From Cinnamomum chago (Eukaryota; Streptophyta; Magnoliopsida; Laurales; Lauraceae), in the NCBI GenBank assembly GCA_038049695.1, contig CP142458.1, forward strand, positions 44,917,001 through 44,981,000: 64,000 nucleotides of DNA, in the 5' to 3' direction. Of the stretch, positions 48,121 to 59,539 are shown in pieces; the first letter of the stretch is position 1; the number at the start of each line of letters is the position of its first letter. Position numbers and translations under genes: made by a program. A model generated the notes under the pieces. The model was not told the DNA's origin and did no database searches. It saw nothing but the letters and a program-made list of their open reading frames with translations.

Positions 48121-49255
48121 TGAATGAATGATAGGAGAGCGTATTTACTTGCTCAATCTCATATCAATCTATTTCATTTTCTATTTCTATGTATTTTGTA
48201 CATGTGCTATCGAAAAATGGGCAGCACTGCAGTACAGTAAACATAGCCCCCCCAAAAAGAGTGAGAAAATGACATGTGATCCAATCATATCCATGGTGAT
48301 GTATTTGGATTTTGGCCCACATACACCAATGAACTCACTAATTAGGATCTTGTCAAGTTTCATAGGCCATAAGCAGGGCAATCAATGCTCACTACCGACC
48401 GAATGAAACCGACTTTAGATTGAGCATTATGGACTTATGAATAGAGACTACTTCACAAGGAAGAGTCTTATTAGCCATATTACTTGTGACTTGTTCAATT
48501 CATGCCACCATTTTTCAATTCTTCATTTCATACTATTTAGGAGAGTCTTGGGTTCTGTACAATGAGTATCCAGCCAGCATAAAGGCTTAGAATTCCATGA
48601 CAGGACATCCAAGAAAAGAAAAATGTAAAAAGTCCAGCGGCCACTTGTTTCTGTGGACTGGCCGGTGAAGGCTGCTGGTGTTTGGCGAAGGAGATTAATA
48701 GCGTTGGCCGTTGAGAGTCAAGCTCTTCAAGCTGACTGCGTTGACTTTGCAACTCATGGTCATGTAGCACTAGATGTCTTAAGTGTGTAATCCACCGGCC
48801 GTGAGACTTAGTCAATCGCTATGGCCCCTCTTTTTTTTTTGATGTGATCACTTTATAGAAATTGGCCGGTCATAACGAGCTCTCTGTCATAGCAACTGCT
48901 AGACACGCAGCAGGGCGTAGACGGGCGGCTAACTCCATAGTTTATACCTGCTATGTCCTGTCTGCATTGGCCGCCCGACAAATGCGGGTAGTGGAACAAG
49001 AGTGACCGGCCGACACAGACTTCTATGGCCGCCGTATCCTTTCTACATTGGCCGCTGGGCGTTGTGCATCTTCTCCATTTTGTCTCTATCAGCTTTTCCT
49101 TTGATCTATTTTTTTTTTTTGCTTAGAATAGCAGAAACTGAGGAACTCTTTGTTTGTTTTCTCTATTTTTGCTTAGAATAACAACAACTGAGAGACTCTC
49201 TTCAAGCTCCTCTCAAATATTTCAATCAACAAAGCATTACTGATGTAATGTAACT
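48121..49255. other. Unassigned stretch, possibly Tat/Ogre-like leader
   Basis: No convincing gene. 48640-49065 is rich in GGCCG/GGCCGCC motifs resembling the GGCCAGTG motifs at 56345-56600. 49110-49205 contains a near-duplicate segment around TTTTTGCTTAGAATA. It lies on the internal side of the primer site at 49256, so it may be the leader of a minus-strand gypsy element. Confidence 0.35.
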
Positions 49256-49273
49256 CCCCACAGACGGTGCCAA
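49256..49273 (-). other. Primer-site-like sequence of a Tat/Ogre-type element
   Basis: On the minus strand TTGGCACCGTCTGTGGGG, close to the TGGCGCCGTCTGTGGG primer sites of Tat-lineage gypsy elements. It is five bases inside an LTR end ...GTGAAACA at 49279. Confidence 0.5.
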
Positions 49274-50063
49274 TCTTCTGTTTCACCCTAGAGAAAGGAA
49301 GGGGGAATGTAAAACGAAGGCTTTGGTGTTGATACTTCTTTTATTCCATCCTTTGAACGTTATAGAAAAATGTGAAGACGACTCTCGCGAATGTTTGCTT
49401 GCGTAAGAGGAATTGTCCCCACTTTTATTTACACGGGTTCTTCATTGCTTCACCTTCTGAGTGCAGGTTGTTTACAATGTTTCATACAACCCCCTCGTCA
49501 GGCTTAGGAGATCAAAGTAAAGGAGATATACATCGAAGGGAGAGAAGGGGAGTCTGCTATTGTAAGACCCCGACTCGAGCGAACTCGATTAGTACTAATT
49601 AAGTCCTGTGTTAGTTCTAAGCTTGATTAGTGATTTTGGCTAAGCTGGGTTTGGAATAGCTTTTGAAATAGTTTTGGGGAATTTTGATTGCTTTGTGATT
49701 AGTGGGGCCCTTTGGGGGTTCCTTTTTATGACCTTGCATGCGCTTGAGGATTTATCGGAGATTTTGCATTCATTGTCTTAATCCCGTTTTAGTTGTATTG
49801 TTAACCCCTACAACTTTCATGTTGATCCCGTCCCCGTTCGAGATCCCGAAACCCGATTTCATAGCCTTGAGGGCAAAACCGTCATTGCACATAAAATCTG
49901 TACCCAAAACTTGATATTCCTGAAACCCGCGAAACATGTACTTTTGAAAAACTATATATGTCGAAGATTACTTTTCTCTTCTTCATCGAATTCATTAGAA
50001 GCCCCGAAAGCCAAGATTTCAACCCTTGAATGTCTTAAGTAGTGGGACCCATCTCCATTTGCT

Positions 50064-50070
50064 TATATAA
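50064..50070 (+). promoter_or_regulatory. TATA box candidate in unit 14
   Basis: TATATAA in GCTTATATAAGGAGACC, 504 bp from the unit start. Related TTATAAGGAG or TTATAAAGAAACC sequences occupy this place at 31240, 5430 and 57807. It would put the mini-ORF at 50196 and GTAAGT at 50314 in the first transcribed segment. Confidence 0.4.
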
Positions 50071-50195
50071 GGAGACCCATCTTCCCCATTTCCCTTTTTC
50101 CAGTACAAAGAGAGTCTAGGGTTTGTTTGGCAACTTTTCTTCTTCTTTTTGCTCTCTCCACCTCCAATCCACACCAAACTTGCATCAATCAAGAA

Positions 50196-50240
50196 ATGGA
50201 GGTTATCATTCTCTTCCCCACCTTACAAGCTTCCTTTTGA
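50196..50240 (+). other. Conserved 15-codon mini-ORF (unit 14)
   Basis: ATG to TGA in 45 bp, peptide MEVIILFPTLQASF. Hydrophobic, with the same length and related residues in units 6, 15 and 17. Confidence 0.4.
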
Positions 50241-50313
50241 TACCATTTGTGAAGAAAACCCTCCATTCCAAGATCTTCATTGAGCTTACTCTTGCCATTA
50301 GAGGACCTTACAA

Positions 50314-50319
50314 GTAAGT
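50314..50319 (+). other. Splice-donor-like GTAAGT (unit 14)
   Basis: In ACCTTACAAGTAAGTAA, 74 bp after the mini-ORF stop. Confidence 0.4.
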
Positions 50320-50908
50320 AATCCTTCTCATCTTCTAAATTTGTATTCTTCTAGCCTTAGAGAAGCTTCATTTTCATTATTGTAAGGTTTCCTTTTCTAT
50401 TTCATCGTTTGACCATTTTAGGGTTTGTTTGTTTTGGGGATTTTGTTCATAGCTTGAATCTTTGGCTTGGAAGAGTATAAGAGTTTGATTTACTCATTAG
50501 AAGACCCAAGGCAAGTGGATGATTTGATTTTTATAAACTTTCAATAATTTTGGTATTTTTCCACTCATCCCTATTTATTGCATTGGTTTGAAATAAATGT
50601 TCATGATAGAGTTTGGTAGTGCATTTATGTCTTATAAGTGTATTGGTGAATGGCATTTATTTTCTTCTTGCTTGTACCAAATGTACTCTATTGTGAAATG
50701 GTCTCTTTCTTTCTTTCTTGGTATTGAATGGGATGTTGATGGAAGAAGTGATGGTATGAACACACTTTGGGGTTTTGGAGAAGTGTAGATAGATGTATTG
50801 GAGGAGCTTTTAGCTCATTTTTATTATAGGAAACGAATGAGAAGTGTGGAGAGTGGTTTTGAGGAGGAAAGGGCTCAAATCTGAACACAGTGGGTGTTTC
50901 CCGCACCT

Positions 50909-51372
50909 GGCGGTCAGCCAGCGGTCACCTGTCGGCTAACCGTCTGGTGACTGGTGGCTAACCGCCAGCTAGCCGAACAGTCGCGGTTACCTTTCCAGAG
51001 AGCAACATTTTCCTCCTGAAAACATGGTCAGCCTCACGGTTAGCTAGCGACTAACCGTCGAACCCATCGACGGCTAACCGCCAGCCAACCGACCCATTCG
51101 GTTGCTTTTACAGAGAGCAACATTTTCTCCTGAAAATACGGTCAGCCTCACGGTTAGCCAGTGGCTAACCGCCGAACCCATCGGCGGCTAACCGCCAGCG
51201 AACCGAACCATTTCGGTTACAATTCCAGTAACCTGTCTTTCTGTCAGGCCAACCGCGGTCAACCGTGCGGTCAGGCAGCGGCTAACCGCCGAATCCAACG
51301 GTGGCTAACCGCCATCTGACCGCAAGGTAACCGAAATTACCCAGACAACCATTCCGGTTCGCTCGAGCGCTG
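50909..51372. repeat. GGCGGTTAGCCGCC palindrome array (unit 14)
   Basis: About 18 variants of GGCGGCTAACCGCC over 460 bp, arranged as repeating groups of about 110 bp, closed by one GGTTCGCTCGAGCGC. Confidence 0.85.
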
Positions 51373-52771
51373 AGCTTTGTCTGTCAAAGGAGATCCACTA
51401 GGCATTGTATGAGGCCATCCGAGAAAGAAACCATATCACGAAGATGTCATTCTAAGTTTTGAAAATTCAAAGTGTATAAGGACCCCGAAGTGTCCCCAAA
51501 CTCAAGGAGTACCAAGTTTTATATATATTGACATACGAGATCCCTATTCACCTTGAACTAGTCTTGAACCTCGATACTTGTCCTGAGATTTCAAAAGCTC
51601 TATAGTATTTCATTGTTCCCGAGATTTATACTACATGCCTTGTTTTCCCGAAAGTATTGAATTACACTCGAAATTGTTACTTGTCTTGAAGTGCATTGCA
51701 TCACATGAAACGACAGTGTGCCCTTGAGCACCCTCGTCTTGCCCGTTTATTTATTGTACTTGATTTACTTGCATATGTCTCGATTTGTTATTTGACCTAT
51801 TAGTCGGCACTACTAAGCTTGGATAACCCTGTTGGTCTGATCCACCGACTTGAAGATCCCCCTCTTGTCCCGCCAGCTTCAGTTTGGATTCCGCTACCCG
51901 GTTATTACCGTGGTCTTGTCCCGATGCCGCAGATTGCTACTGTGGTTCCCGATGCCCGGCTCGCTACCGTGGTTATGTATAGTATATGTATATGTATTTA
52001 TAAGATCCACTGTTTCTCCTCACCTCGAGTGACTAAGATCAGTGCTTAGTTATTGCTGTGTCACTTTAGTAATAGAGGACTTAGCTTCGTGTGGTTGCCA
52101 TCTTGCTTGTTTCCCGTTTCCTTGGTTACCTTACATGTTTTATAATGCACACTCGTATTTGAATAAATATTTTATGTCGTTTATAGAAATTGTTATTTAA
52201 ACATGTTTAAATGCTTTTGAAGGTAAATTCATTTATTATCATATTGTCATTGTATTTTACCATTTGTCAAACCGTTATGTTTGACCCACTCTTTGGTACT
52301 CAGGTCCCGTTGTTGGTTATCCCGAGGAGGAGCTCGAGGAGGCGGTCGGAGAACCGCAACAGTTAGTTGAGTGGTGTCGCGACCCCGGATCGGGCCCCCA
52401 CGAAGGAAACAATCCGGGATCGGGACTAAATGATGATCCACATTACATTTATCTAATTTCCCACAGGTGTCCGTGGTGAGGATATCACAACCATCAATGA
52501 ATATTTCTTTTAAGTGCGGAAGCATGTAGCAAATCAATAGTTGGACTATTTCTAGTCATGAAGGCATTAACATCAAGTCTAAAGTACTGTATCAGAATGA
52601 GCAATGAACATTAGCATGTTACCCAAAGTAGGTTAAAGTTTATGCAAATATCATTTAATTACATTTCCCAAAATTAGAGACCAACAAAGGCCAATATAAC
52701 AAAATGATAACCCAAAAGAATGGTTAAGTAGTTCTCCTCAAAATGTTACGCCTCTCTTAGCAACCCGATGT

Positions 52772-52863
52772 CTACATGACATCGTCCGCGCGCCACTCGA
52801 CTAGAGGTTGCGGTTCACCTACCGCCTCCTCCGACTCCTCCTCAAGGAAACTGGTGACGGGAC
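52772..52863 (-). other. Conserved 92-bp terminal reading block (unit 15)
   Basis: Peptide begins PVTSFLEEESEEAVGEPQ and ends VEWRADDVM. Confidence 0.6.
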
Positions 52864-53756
52864 CTGAGTACCAAAGCAAATGGGTCAGACACGACGGTCT
52901 GGCAAGAGGATGAGAAGATACAACAACATATAATAAAGGAAATACCTTGAAAAGCATAGAAATCTGTTTAAACAAGAACTCTCATAGAATAGATAAATCA
53001 CTTGTTAGAAAACAGGTAAATCCATATAAGGTAACCAAGGAATCGGGAACTAACAAGATGACAATCACATAAAGCTAAGTCCTCTGTTACTAAAGTGACA
53101 ACAGTATAACGGGACGTTGATCTCAGTCACACAAGGTGAGGAGAATCAACGCAAATCATATATACAATATAAATATACGGGACGGGACCACGGTAGCGAA
53201 CCGGGTATCGGGACGGGACCACGGTATTAGACCGGGTATCGGGATCCAAACTGCAGCTGGCGGGACGGGAGAGGGATCTCCAAGTCGGTGGATCAAACCG
53301 ACAAGGTATCCAAGCTTAGTGATGCCGACTCATAGGTCAAATAACAAATTGAGACATATGCAAGTAAATCAAGTACAATAAATAAACGAGCAAGACGGGG
53401 GTGCTCAAGGGCACACTGTCATTTCATGTCGGGCAATACATTTCGGGACAAATAACTGTTACTAGTGTAACTATCATGCTTTCGGGAAAACAAATCATAT
53501 AATACAAATCTTGGAATGAAGTGAAACAATGAACTATAACAATTTCTGTTAAAATACTGGTTTCAAGATTTGTTTAAGGTGAATAGGGGTCCCGTATGTC
53601 GATTGTAATGATAACTTGGTACTCCTTGAGTTTGAAGACATTCCGGGCTCCTTATACACTTTGAATTTTCAAAACTTCGAATGACATCTTCGTAATATGG
53701 TTTCTTTCTCGAATGGCCCCATACAATGCCTAGTAAATCTCCTTTGACTGACAAAG

Positions 53757-54100
53757 CTCAGCGCTCGAGCGAGGAGCTTTTTGAAACCTGGGAAATTACG
53801 GTCACCTGGTGGTTAGCCGCCGCTGGGATGGGCGGCTAGCCGCTGGATGACCGTGCAGCTGACCGCGGCTGGGCTGCAGAAATGCAGCTTACTGGAAAAC
53901 TAACCGCCAATGTGAGGTTAGTTGGCGGTTAGCCGCCAATGGGTTCGGCGGTTAGCCGCTAGCTAACCGTGGAGTTGACCGATTTTTCAGTGGAGAAGTG
54001 TGCTCTCTGGAAAAGCAACCATGACATTTCGGCTAGCTGGCGGTTAGCCGCCAGTCACCAGGCGGCTAGTCGCCGGGTGACCGTAGGCTGACCGCCAGGT
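53757..54100. repeat. GGCGGTTAGCCGCC array with one CGCTCGAGCG (unit 15)
   Basis: A dozen GGTTAGCCGCC variants. The single AGCGCTCGAGCG lies at the 3' side in unit orientation, as in units 12 and 14. Confidence 0.85.
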
Positions 54101-54769
54101 GCGGAAAACACCCACTGTGTTTAGATTTGAGCCATTTCTCCTCCTCAAAACCATTCTCCCCACTTCCACTTAGTCCCTGCAATATAACTGAGCTAGGGGC
54201 TCCTCCAGTGCATCTATTTATATTTCCCCAAAACTCCAATATGTGTTCATTCATCTCTTTCACTCTTCCACATCAAGTGCAATACAAAGGAAGGAGGAAG
54301 GAAACCATTTCACAAACATTCATTTAGGATATACACAAAAGACAATAAATGCTAATCTAACATGTTTACAAAACATTAAATGAGGCTATCAATATGCAAA
54401 AAGGGCATTTATTTCGACCATAAACACATTAATGAAAGCATGAAAATCCATAAATGCTTCACCAAAATATTTAAAACTTAAAACACTTCATCATTCACTT
54501 GCCTCAAGTCCAAGCTAGCTGTACCAAGCCTCAAGTTACCTCTATAGCTCAAATCCAAGCTACAATAAAAAAAACCCCCAAAACAACCCTAAAATGGGTT
54601 ACACAAAGAATGAAAATGATAGAACTTTCAATAATGCAAATGTAGCTTCCCTAGGGCTGAAAGAACACTAATCTAGAAGATGGGAATGATTACTCACTTG
54701 GATGACCTTCAAAAAAGAGAGCTAGCTCAAAAAAGATCTTAAGGCTGGGAGATTTCTCCAAAAACAGTA

Positions 54770-54814
54770 TCAAGATGAAGCTTGCAAGTTGAGGAAGAGG
54801 ATGGTGAGTTCCAT
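54770..54814 (-). other. Conserved 15-codon mini-ORF (unit 15)
   Basis: 45 bp, peptide MELTILFLNLQASS. Confidence 0.4.
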
Positions 54815-56727
54815 TTAGATGTTGGTGCAAGATTGGTGTGGATTAGAGATGAAGAAGCAAGAAGAAGAAGTTGCAAGAAAAACCCTAGGTTCAATAGTTT
54901 GTACTGGAACAAGGGATTGGAATGGGGAAATGAAGAAGGGGGGTTTCCCTTTGTTAACAAATGGGATTGGGTCCCACAACTAAAGAAACTTGGGTGGCTG
55001 AAATCATCTCTTTCGGGACCTCAGATGGATTCGACAAAGAAGGAAGAAATGATCGTCGAAATATCTAGTTTCTAAAAAGTATATGTTTCGCGGGTTTCGG
55101 AAATATCAAGTTTTGGGTACAGATTTTGTGTGAAATGACTGTTTTGTCCTCAAGGCTATGAAATCGGGTTTCGGGATCTCAAATGGACACGGGATCAACA
55201 TGAAAGTTGAATGAAATAACAATACCAATAAAACGGGATTAAAACCATGAATGCAAAAATCTCCGATAGATCCCCAAACATGTGCAATGTCATGAAAAGG
55301 AACCCCCAAGGGTCCTACTAGTTACCAAAGCATTCAAAGTGGCCCAAAACTAGAATCAAAGCTATTCCAAGCCCAACTTAGCCAAAATCACTAATCAAGC
55401 TTAGCACTAACACGCAACTTAATTAGTACTAATTGGGTTCTCTCGGGTCGGGGTCTTACAAGTGGCGCGCCGATGATGTCATTTAGACATTCGGTCGTGT
55501 TGAGATGCGATTCATTTTGGGAGTTGTGGATGACTCATTCTTTTGGGATTATATTTTGAGATGTATTGGCCTTTGTTGGCCTCTATTTTTGGGGAATGTA
55601 ACTAACTGATCTTTTGTTTAAACTTTAACTTAGTTTTGGGGTAACATGCTAATGATCATTGCTCATTCTGATACGGTACTAGACTTGTGTTATTATCTTT
55701 ATGATTTGAGATGGATTGAATATTTGATTTGCTACACGCTTCCACACTTAATAGAAATATTCATATATGGTTGTGATATCCTCACCGCGGACACCTGTGG
55801 GAAATTAAATAAATGTGTGCACCTTGCTGACACACTCTACATATTAACCATTCAATCACCGCACCATCATCCTTAGTGTCCCGATCCCGGATTAGTCCTT
55901 CGGGCCCGGTCCGGGGTCGCGACAGCTATTTTCAAGAGTTCGCTGGAGATGGAATTGGAGAAGTCTACAATTTGGCTTCTTTGGGCAGTCTCTGTAGTTC
56001 ACCACCATTATTAAGGAAAAAAGATTAATCAGAGAAGTCTGCTTCAAAACAACATAGACAATCTCCGTCCTTCCTCTATGGTGGGAGGAACAAAGACTGC
56101 CTTTCGGAAGCCGTCGTCCAGGTCCAAAGAGAAGCGTCCACTACTGCCTGATTCTCACCTTGTTGATGAAGCTTGTTGATGAAGGAGGAGAGTGTCTTGA
56201 AAATGACAGTGTCTAGGCTTTCTTGCGCTTGAGTTCAAGGGGGGGGGTTCACGCTCTCCCAAGTCTTCCTTTTATATCTTTTGGAGGAGCCATAACTGCT
56301 GGAGATCATGGAGGAGTGGAGGTGGTTTCAAAACCATCTTCAGTGGGAGACATTGCAAGTTCAGTGGCCATGAGAAGAAGGAACTGGCCAGTTCGTGGGA
56401 GATCATGGGCATCCAACGGCCAATGCAGAAAGAAGTGCGGTGGCTAGTGCGCATGACGTCCAGCGGTCACTTCTTGATTGGAGCCCAGCGGCTGCTTCAT
56501 TGCTTTGAGCGGCCAGTGTGTATGACGTTCAACGGTCACTTCTTGACTGGAGACCAGTGGCTGCTTCATTGCTTTAAGCGGCCAGTGTGTTCAAGGGTTG
56601 CAACGGCCAATGGGCCTTGTAATCAGTACCCCCTGAGGGGTTCTCGTGTTGTGGCCGGCCAGACTTTAATATCATCAGTTCCTTTATGGAGAAATGAGTA
56701 ATTTGCCTTAGGGAAGGTTATGTACAG

Positions 56728-57305
56728 GCAGATGGGTTTTTTGTATGGCAATAATCTTAAATGTCGAACAACTTCCAGGGCACCAAATTCGTTATCATCA
56801 TCCAACATTTGGGTTTTAAGTGCTCATTGAGATGACCTGGGTAAGCCACTTAACCATAATTAATAATCCCATTCCAGATTTGAAAACTTGCATTTTTCTC
56901 ATAGAATGGTTTACGGAAAATTATGAGTCGTTCGCCAAGACATGAACAATCTTTAAAAAGGTTTTGATTTGTAAAAGTATTGGTTTGAAAATGTTTCGAT
57001 TTGTAAATGTTTTGATTCGTAAAGGGATTGGTTTGCAAAGGTTTGGATTTGTAAAGGTTTTGATTCATAAAGGTATTGGTTTATAAAGGTTTGGTCTTAA
57101 CAAGAATTTGACCCTATGTCAAGTGTAGATTTGAGTGGTTCGCCACGTTGAAAAATATGGGTAAGGCTACTCGTTTGATCTACTTCGTATTTATTCGTTT
57201 GTACTTTGTTCAAAGTAATCCTTTTATCGATTTGAAATGTGTTCCGATGATTTGATTTGTATCGATTCAGGTTTTGGTCGGCACCACTAAGCTTGGGTCG
57301 CCTAG
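56728..57305 (+). mobile_element. Fragment resembling unit 11 (divergent subfamily)
   Basis: From about 56740 the text follows 46440-46850 of unit 11: GAGATGACC...GGTAAG, GTTCGCCAC, GGTAAGGCTACTC, then GGCACCACTAAG. It is interrupted at 57306 by unit 17; CCTAG at 57301-57305 is the probable left TSD. Confidence 0.6.
56961..57094 (+). repeat. 16-bp minisatellite, about 8 copies
   Basis: GTTTTGATTTGTAAAG and close variants repeat head to tail at an exact 16-bp period. The matching place in unit 11 (near 46640) has no expansion. Confidence 0.85.
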
Positions 57306-57947
57306 TGTAAGACCCCGACCCGAGTGAACTCGATTAGTGTTAATTAAGTTGCGTGTTAGTGCTAAGCTTGATTAGTGATTCTGGCTAAGTTGGGTTTGGA
57401 ATAGCTTTTGTACTAGTTTTGGGGAATTTTGATTGCTTTGGGTTAGTAGGGCCCTTTGGGGGTTCCTTCTCATGACATTGCATATGTTTGAGGATTTATC
57501 GGAGATTTTTGCATTCATTGTTTTAATCTCATTTTATTCGTATTGATAATCCCTACAACTTTCATATTGATCCCGTCCCCGTTCGAGATCCCGAAACCCG
57601 ATTTCATAGCCTTGAGGGCAAAACAGTCATTGTGCACATAATCTGTACCCAAAACTTGATGTTCCCGAAACCCGCGAAACATATACTTTTTGGAAACTAG
57701 ATATTTCGATGATCATTTCTTCCTTCTTCGTCGAATTCATTCGAGGTCCCGAAAGAGATGATTTCAGCCCAATTAGATTTCTAGTGGTGGAGCCCACTCC
57801 CTACTTGTTTATAAAGAAACCTTTCCCTTGCATTTCCTTTTTCCAGTACAAAAAAAAAAAAGAACCTAGGGTTTGCTTTTAGCAACTTTTCTTCTTCTTC
57901 TTGCTTTCTCCATCTCCAATCCACATCAATCTTGCACCAACATCAAA

Positions 57948-57992
57948 ATGGAGGTTGTCATTCTCTTCCTCATCTTCATAGCTCTCTATTAG
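57948..57992 (+). other. Conserved 15-codon mini-ORF (unit 17)
   Basis: 45 bp, peptide MEVVILFLIFIALY. Confidence 0.4.
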
Positions 57993-58462
57993 TACCATTT
58001 GTGAAGAAAACCCTCCATTCCAAGATCTTCATTGAGTTTACTCTTGCCATTAGAGGACCTTTGTCACGCCCCCGAACCAGAACCTCGGGGGCGGGAATGG
58101 GATTAAGCATAAATATATTTTACTTCTCCCAGGATCCGCGTGTGTGAAGACAACACATTCTGAATATTTTTGCGGAAGCTTTTGTGGTGTTGCGACCCGA
58201 AGTCCGTGGCCATCGGATTCCGCATCGCACTCAACCTTTAGCATATAGCTATCATATCAAGAATCATATCAGACTGGAGTAAACCGTCACAATAAATTAC
58301 AGAGCTGACAGTAACAGGATATTTCATTCCCAAATATGTTCAAGTTACAATTATCAATGTACATTAATTAAGAATCCCAAGAAAAAGGCTAATCAAGCCA
58401 TACAACAATAAGCTATGATCACTACCCCAAATATGACGTAGCTCTGATGTCAAGCTCAATGT

Positions 58463-58548
58463 CTACATGACATAGCCGACAAAACAACCTGCAAAACATG
58501 GCTCCACAGCCAACTCAAGCACTCGACTCGGGACGAAGCAATCTGAAC
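58463..58548 (-). other. Terminal reading block of unit 18, 86 bp
   Basis: Six bases (two codons) shorter than the other eleven and much diverged in the middle. It still starts after TACTCAG, stays in frame and ends YVM before TAG. Confidence 0.45.
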
Positions 58549-58744
58549 CTGAGTACCAAAAGTAGTGGGTCAGACACGACGGTCTGGCAGGTGGATGAAA
58601 AGATCACAATATAGCGAATAATAATACAATTGATAAATCCTGCTATTTGCTCAAAATGCTGTATATAATTAAACGGGTGAAAACTCATGAATCTTGGACA
58701 AAACATGTACTCTTTTCAAACATGGTTAAAACATGAAGACCTAA

Positions 58745-59345
58745 TAGAGCATATGTTCATTTACATCATCTATAAAAGCATAGATATTTGACAATCGGGT
58801 GTTCGTCTAAAACATGTATAAATATAGCGGTATGGCAAAACAACTTCATTTGAAACTTAAGTAAAAACATAAGTATACAACAAGCCAGATATTCATAGCA
58901 GTCTAGCAAAACCAATGTCCATTTGAAACCTTTGTAAAAATACGGATATTTAACAAATCGGGTATTCATTTAAACGGGTGTAACCAAAGAAATCTGACAA
59001 AACTAGTGTTCATTTAAACATATTTCAACGCATGGATATTTAACAAATCGGGTGTCGTTTAAAACAAGTATAAACGGGGGGATCTGGAAACAAGTGTCAT
59101 TTGAAACATATTTCAAAGCATGGATATTTATCAATCGGGTAATCATTTAAAACAGGTATAAACATAGGAATCTCACAAACCAAATGTCATTTAAAACAAG
59201 GCACGGATATTTAACAACTCGGGAATTCCTTTAAACCATGTGTAATCATATAAATCTAGTAAAACCATTGATCATTTGAAACATATGTAAAAGCATGGGT
59301 ATCCACCCAACTAGCGTTCATTTAAAACATATACGTGTACAAGAA
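58745..59345 (-). repeat. Minisatellite of about 83-91 bp, 7 copies
   Basis: GGATATTTAACAAATCGGG recurs at 58943, 59034, 59122 (variant) and 59205, with degraded copies on both sides. Each unit also holds CATTTGAAACATAT and TATAAAC. Present only in unit 18. Confidence 0.8.
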
Positions 59346-59523
59346 CAGAAAACAATATAATAATAACTGAATTTACAACGGAGAATATGAACACTTGTTT
59401 AAATAACAACTTTCATAAAGTAAACGAATCATTTATCGGAAAGCAAGTAAGCAATATAAAACATGTCGGGTATCCAAGGGATCGGGAACTGGCAAGATGG
59501 CAATCACATAAAGCTAAGTCCTC

Positions 59524-59539
59524 TGTCACTAAAGTGACA
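59524..59539 (-). repeat. Conserved hairpin (unit 18)
   Basis: TGTCAC/GTGACA inverted repeat with a 4-base loop next to the GACTTAGCTT motif (reading minus). Confidence 0.55.

Larger units (their letters stand above)
52375..55460 (-). mobile_element. 3-kb unit 15, inverted, TSD AGTGG
   Basis: On the plus strand TGTCGCGACCCCGG to GGGGTCTTACA, 3,086 bp. AGTGG lies at 52370-52374 and 55461-55465, inside the 92-bp block of unit 14. It appears whole, with a GGTTAGC array (53757-54100), a mini-ORF and its own 92-bp block. Confidence 0.95.
52304..55486 (+). other. Conserved 92-bp block of unit 14, interrupted by unit 15
   Basis: 71 bp at 52304-52374 and 21 bp at 55466-55486, separated by the inverted unit 15 and one TSD copy. 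The left part encodes PVVGYPEEELEEAVGEPQ-type text and the right part ends DDVI. Confidence 0.55.
49561..55924 (+). mobile_element. 3-kb unit 14, TSD GCTAT, opened by inverted unit 15
   Basis: TGTAAGACCCCGACTCGAG to GGTCCGGGGTCGCGACA. GCTAT lies at 49556-49560 and 55925-55929. Its own length is about 3.27 kb (49561-52374 plus 55466-55924). It includes TTATATAAGGAGACC (TATA at 50064), a mini-ORF, a donor, the longest GGTTAGC array and the split 92-bp block. Confidence 0.92.
49279..56727 (-). mobile_element. Tat/Ogre-like LTR, minus strand, opened by unit 14
   Basis: LTR pieces 49279-49560 and 55930 to about 56727 are joined by the GCTAT TSD of unit 14. A TATA box (complement of TTTATATC near 56271) lies in the right piece. 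Total LTR about 1.08 kb. The start is placed at TGTACATAACC near 56727, after which sequence resembling unit 11 begins; this boundary is approximate. Confidence 0.5.

Noticed and set aside
48128-48406. 92-codon frame downstream of the gypsy gag
   Set aside because: No recognisable domain and no relation to gag-pol order; probably a chance frame.
56223-56701. Frames of 60-98 codons in the Tat-like LTR as genes
   Set aside because: The region has LTR features (TATA, TSD-joined halves) and repeated GGCCAGTG segments; no family is recognisable.
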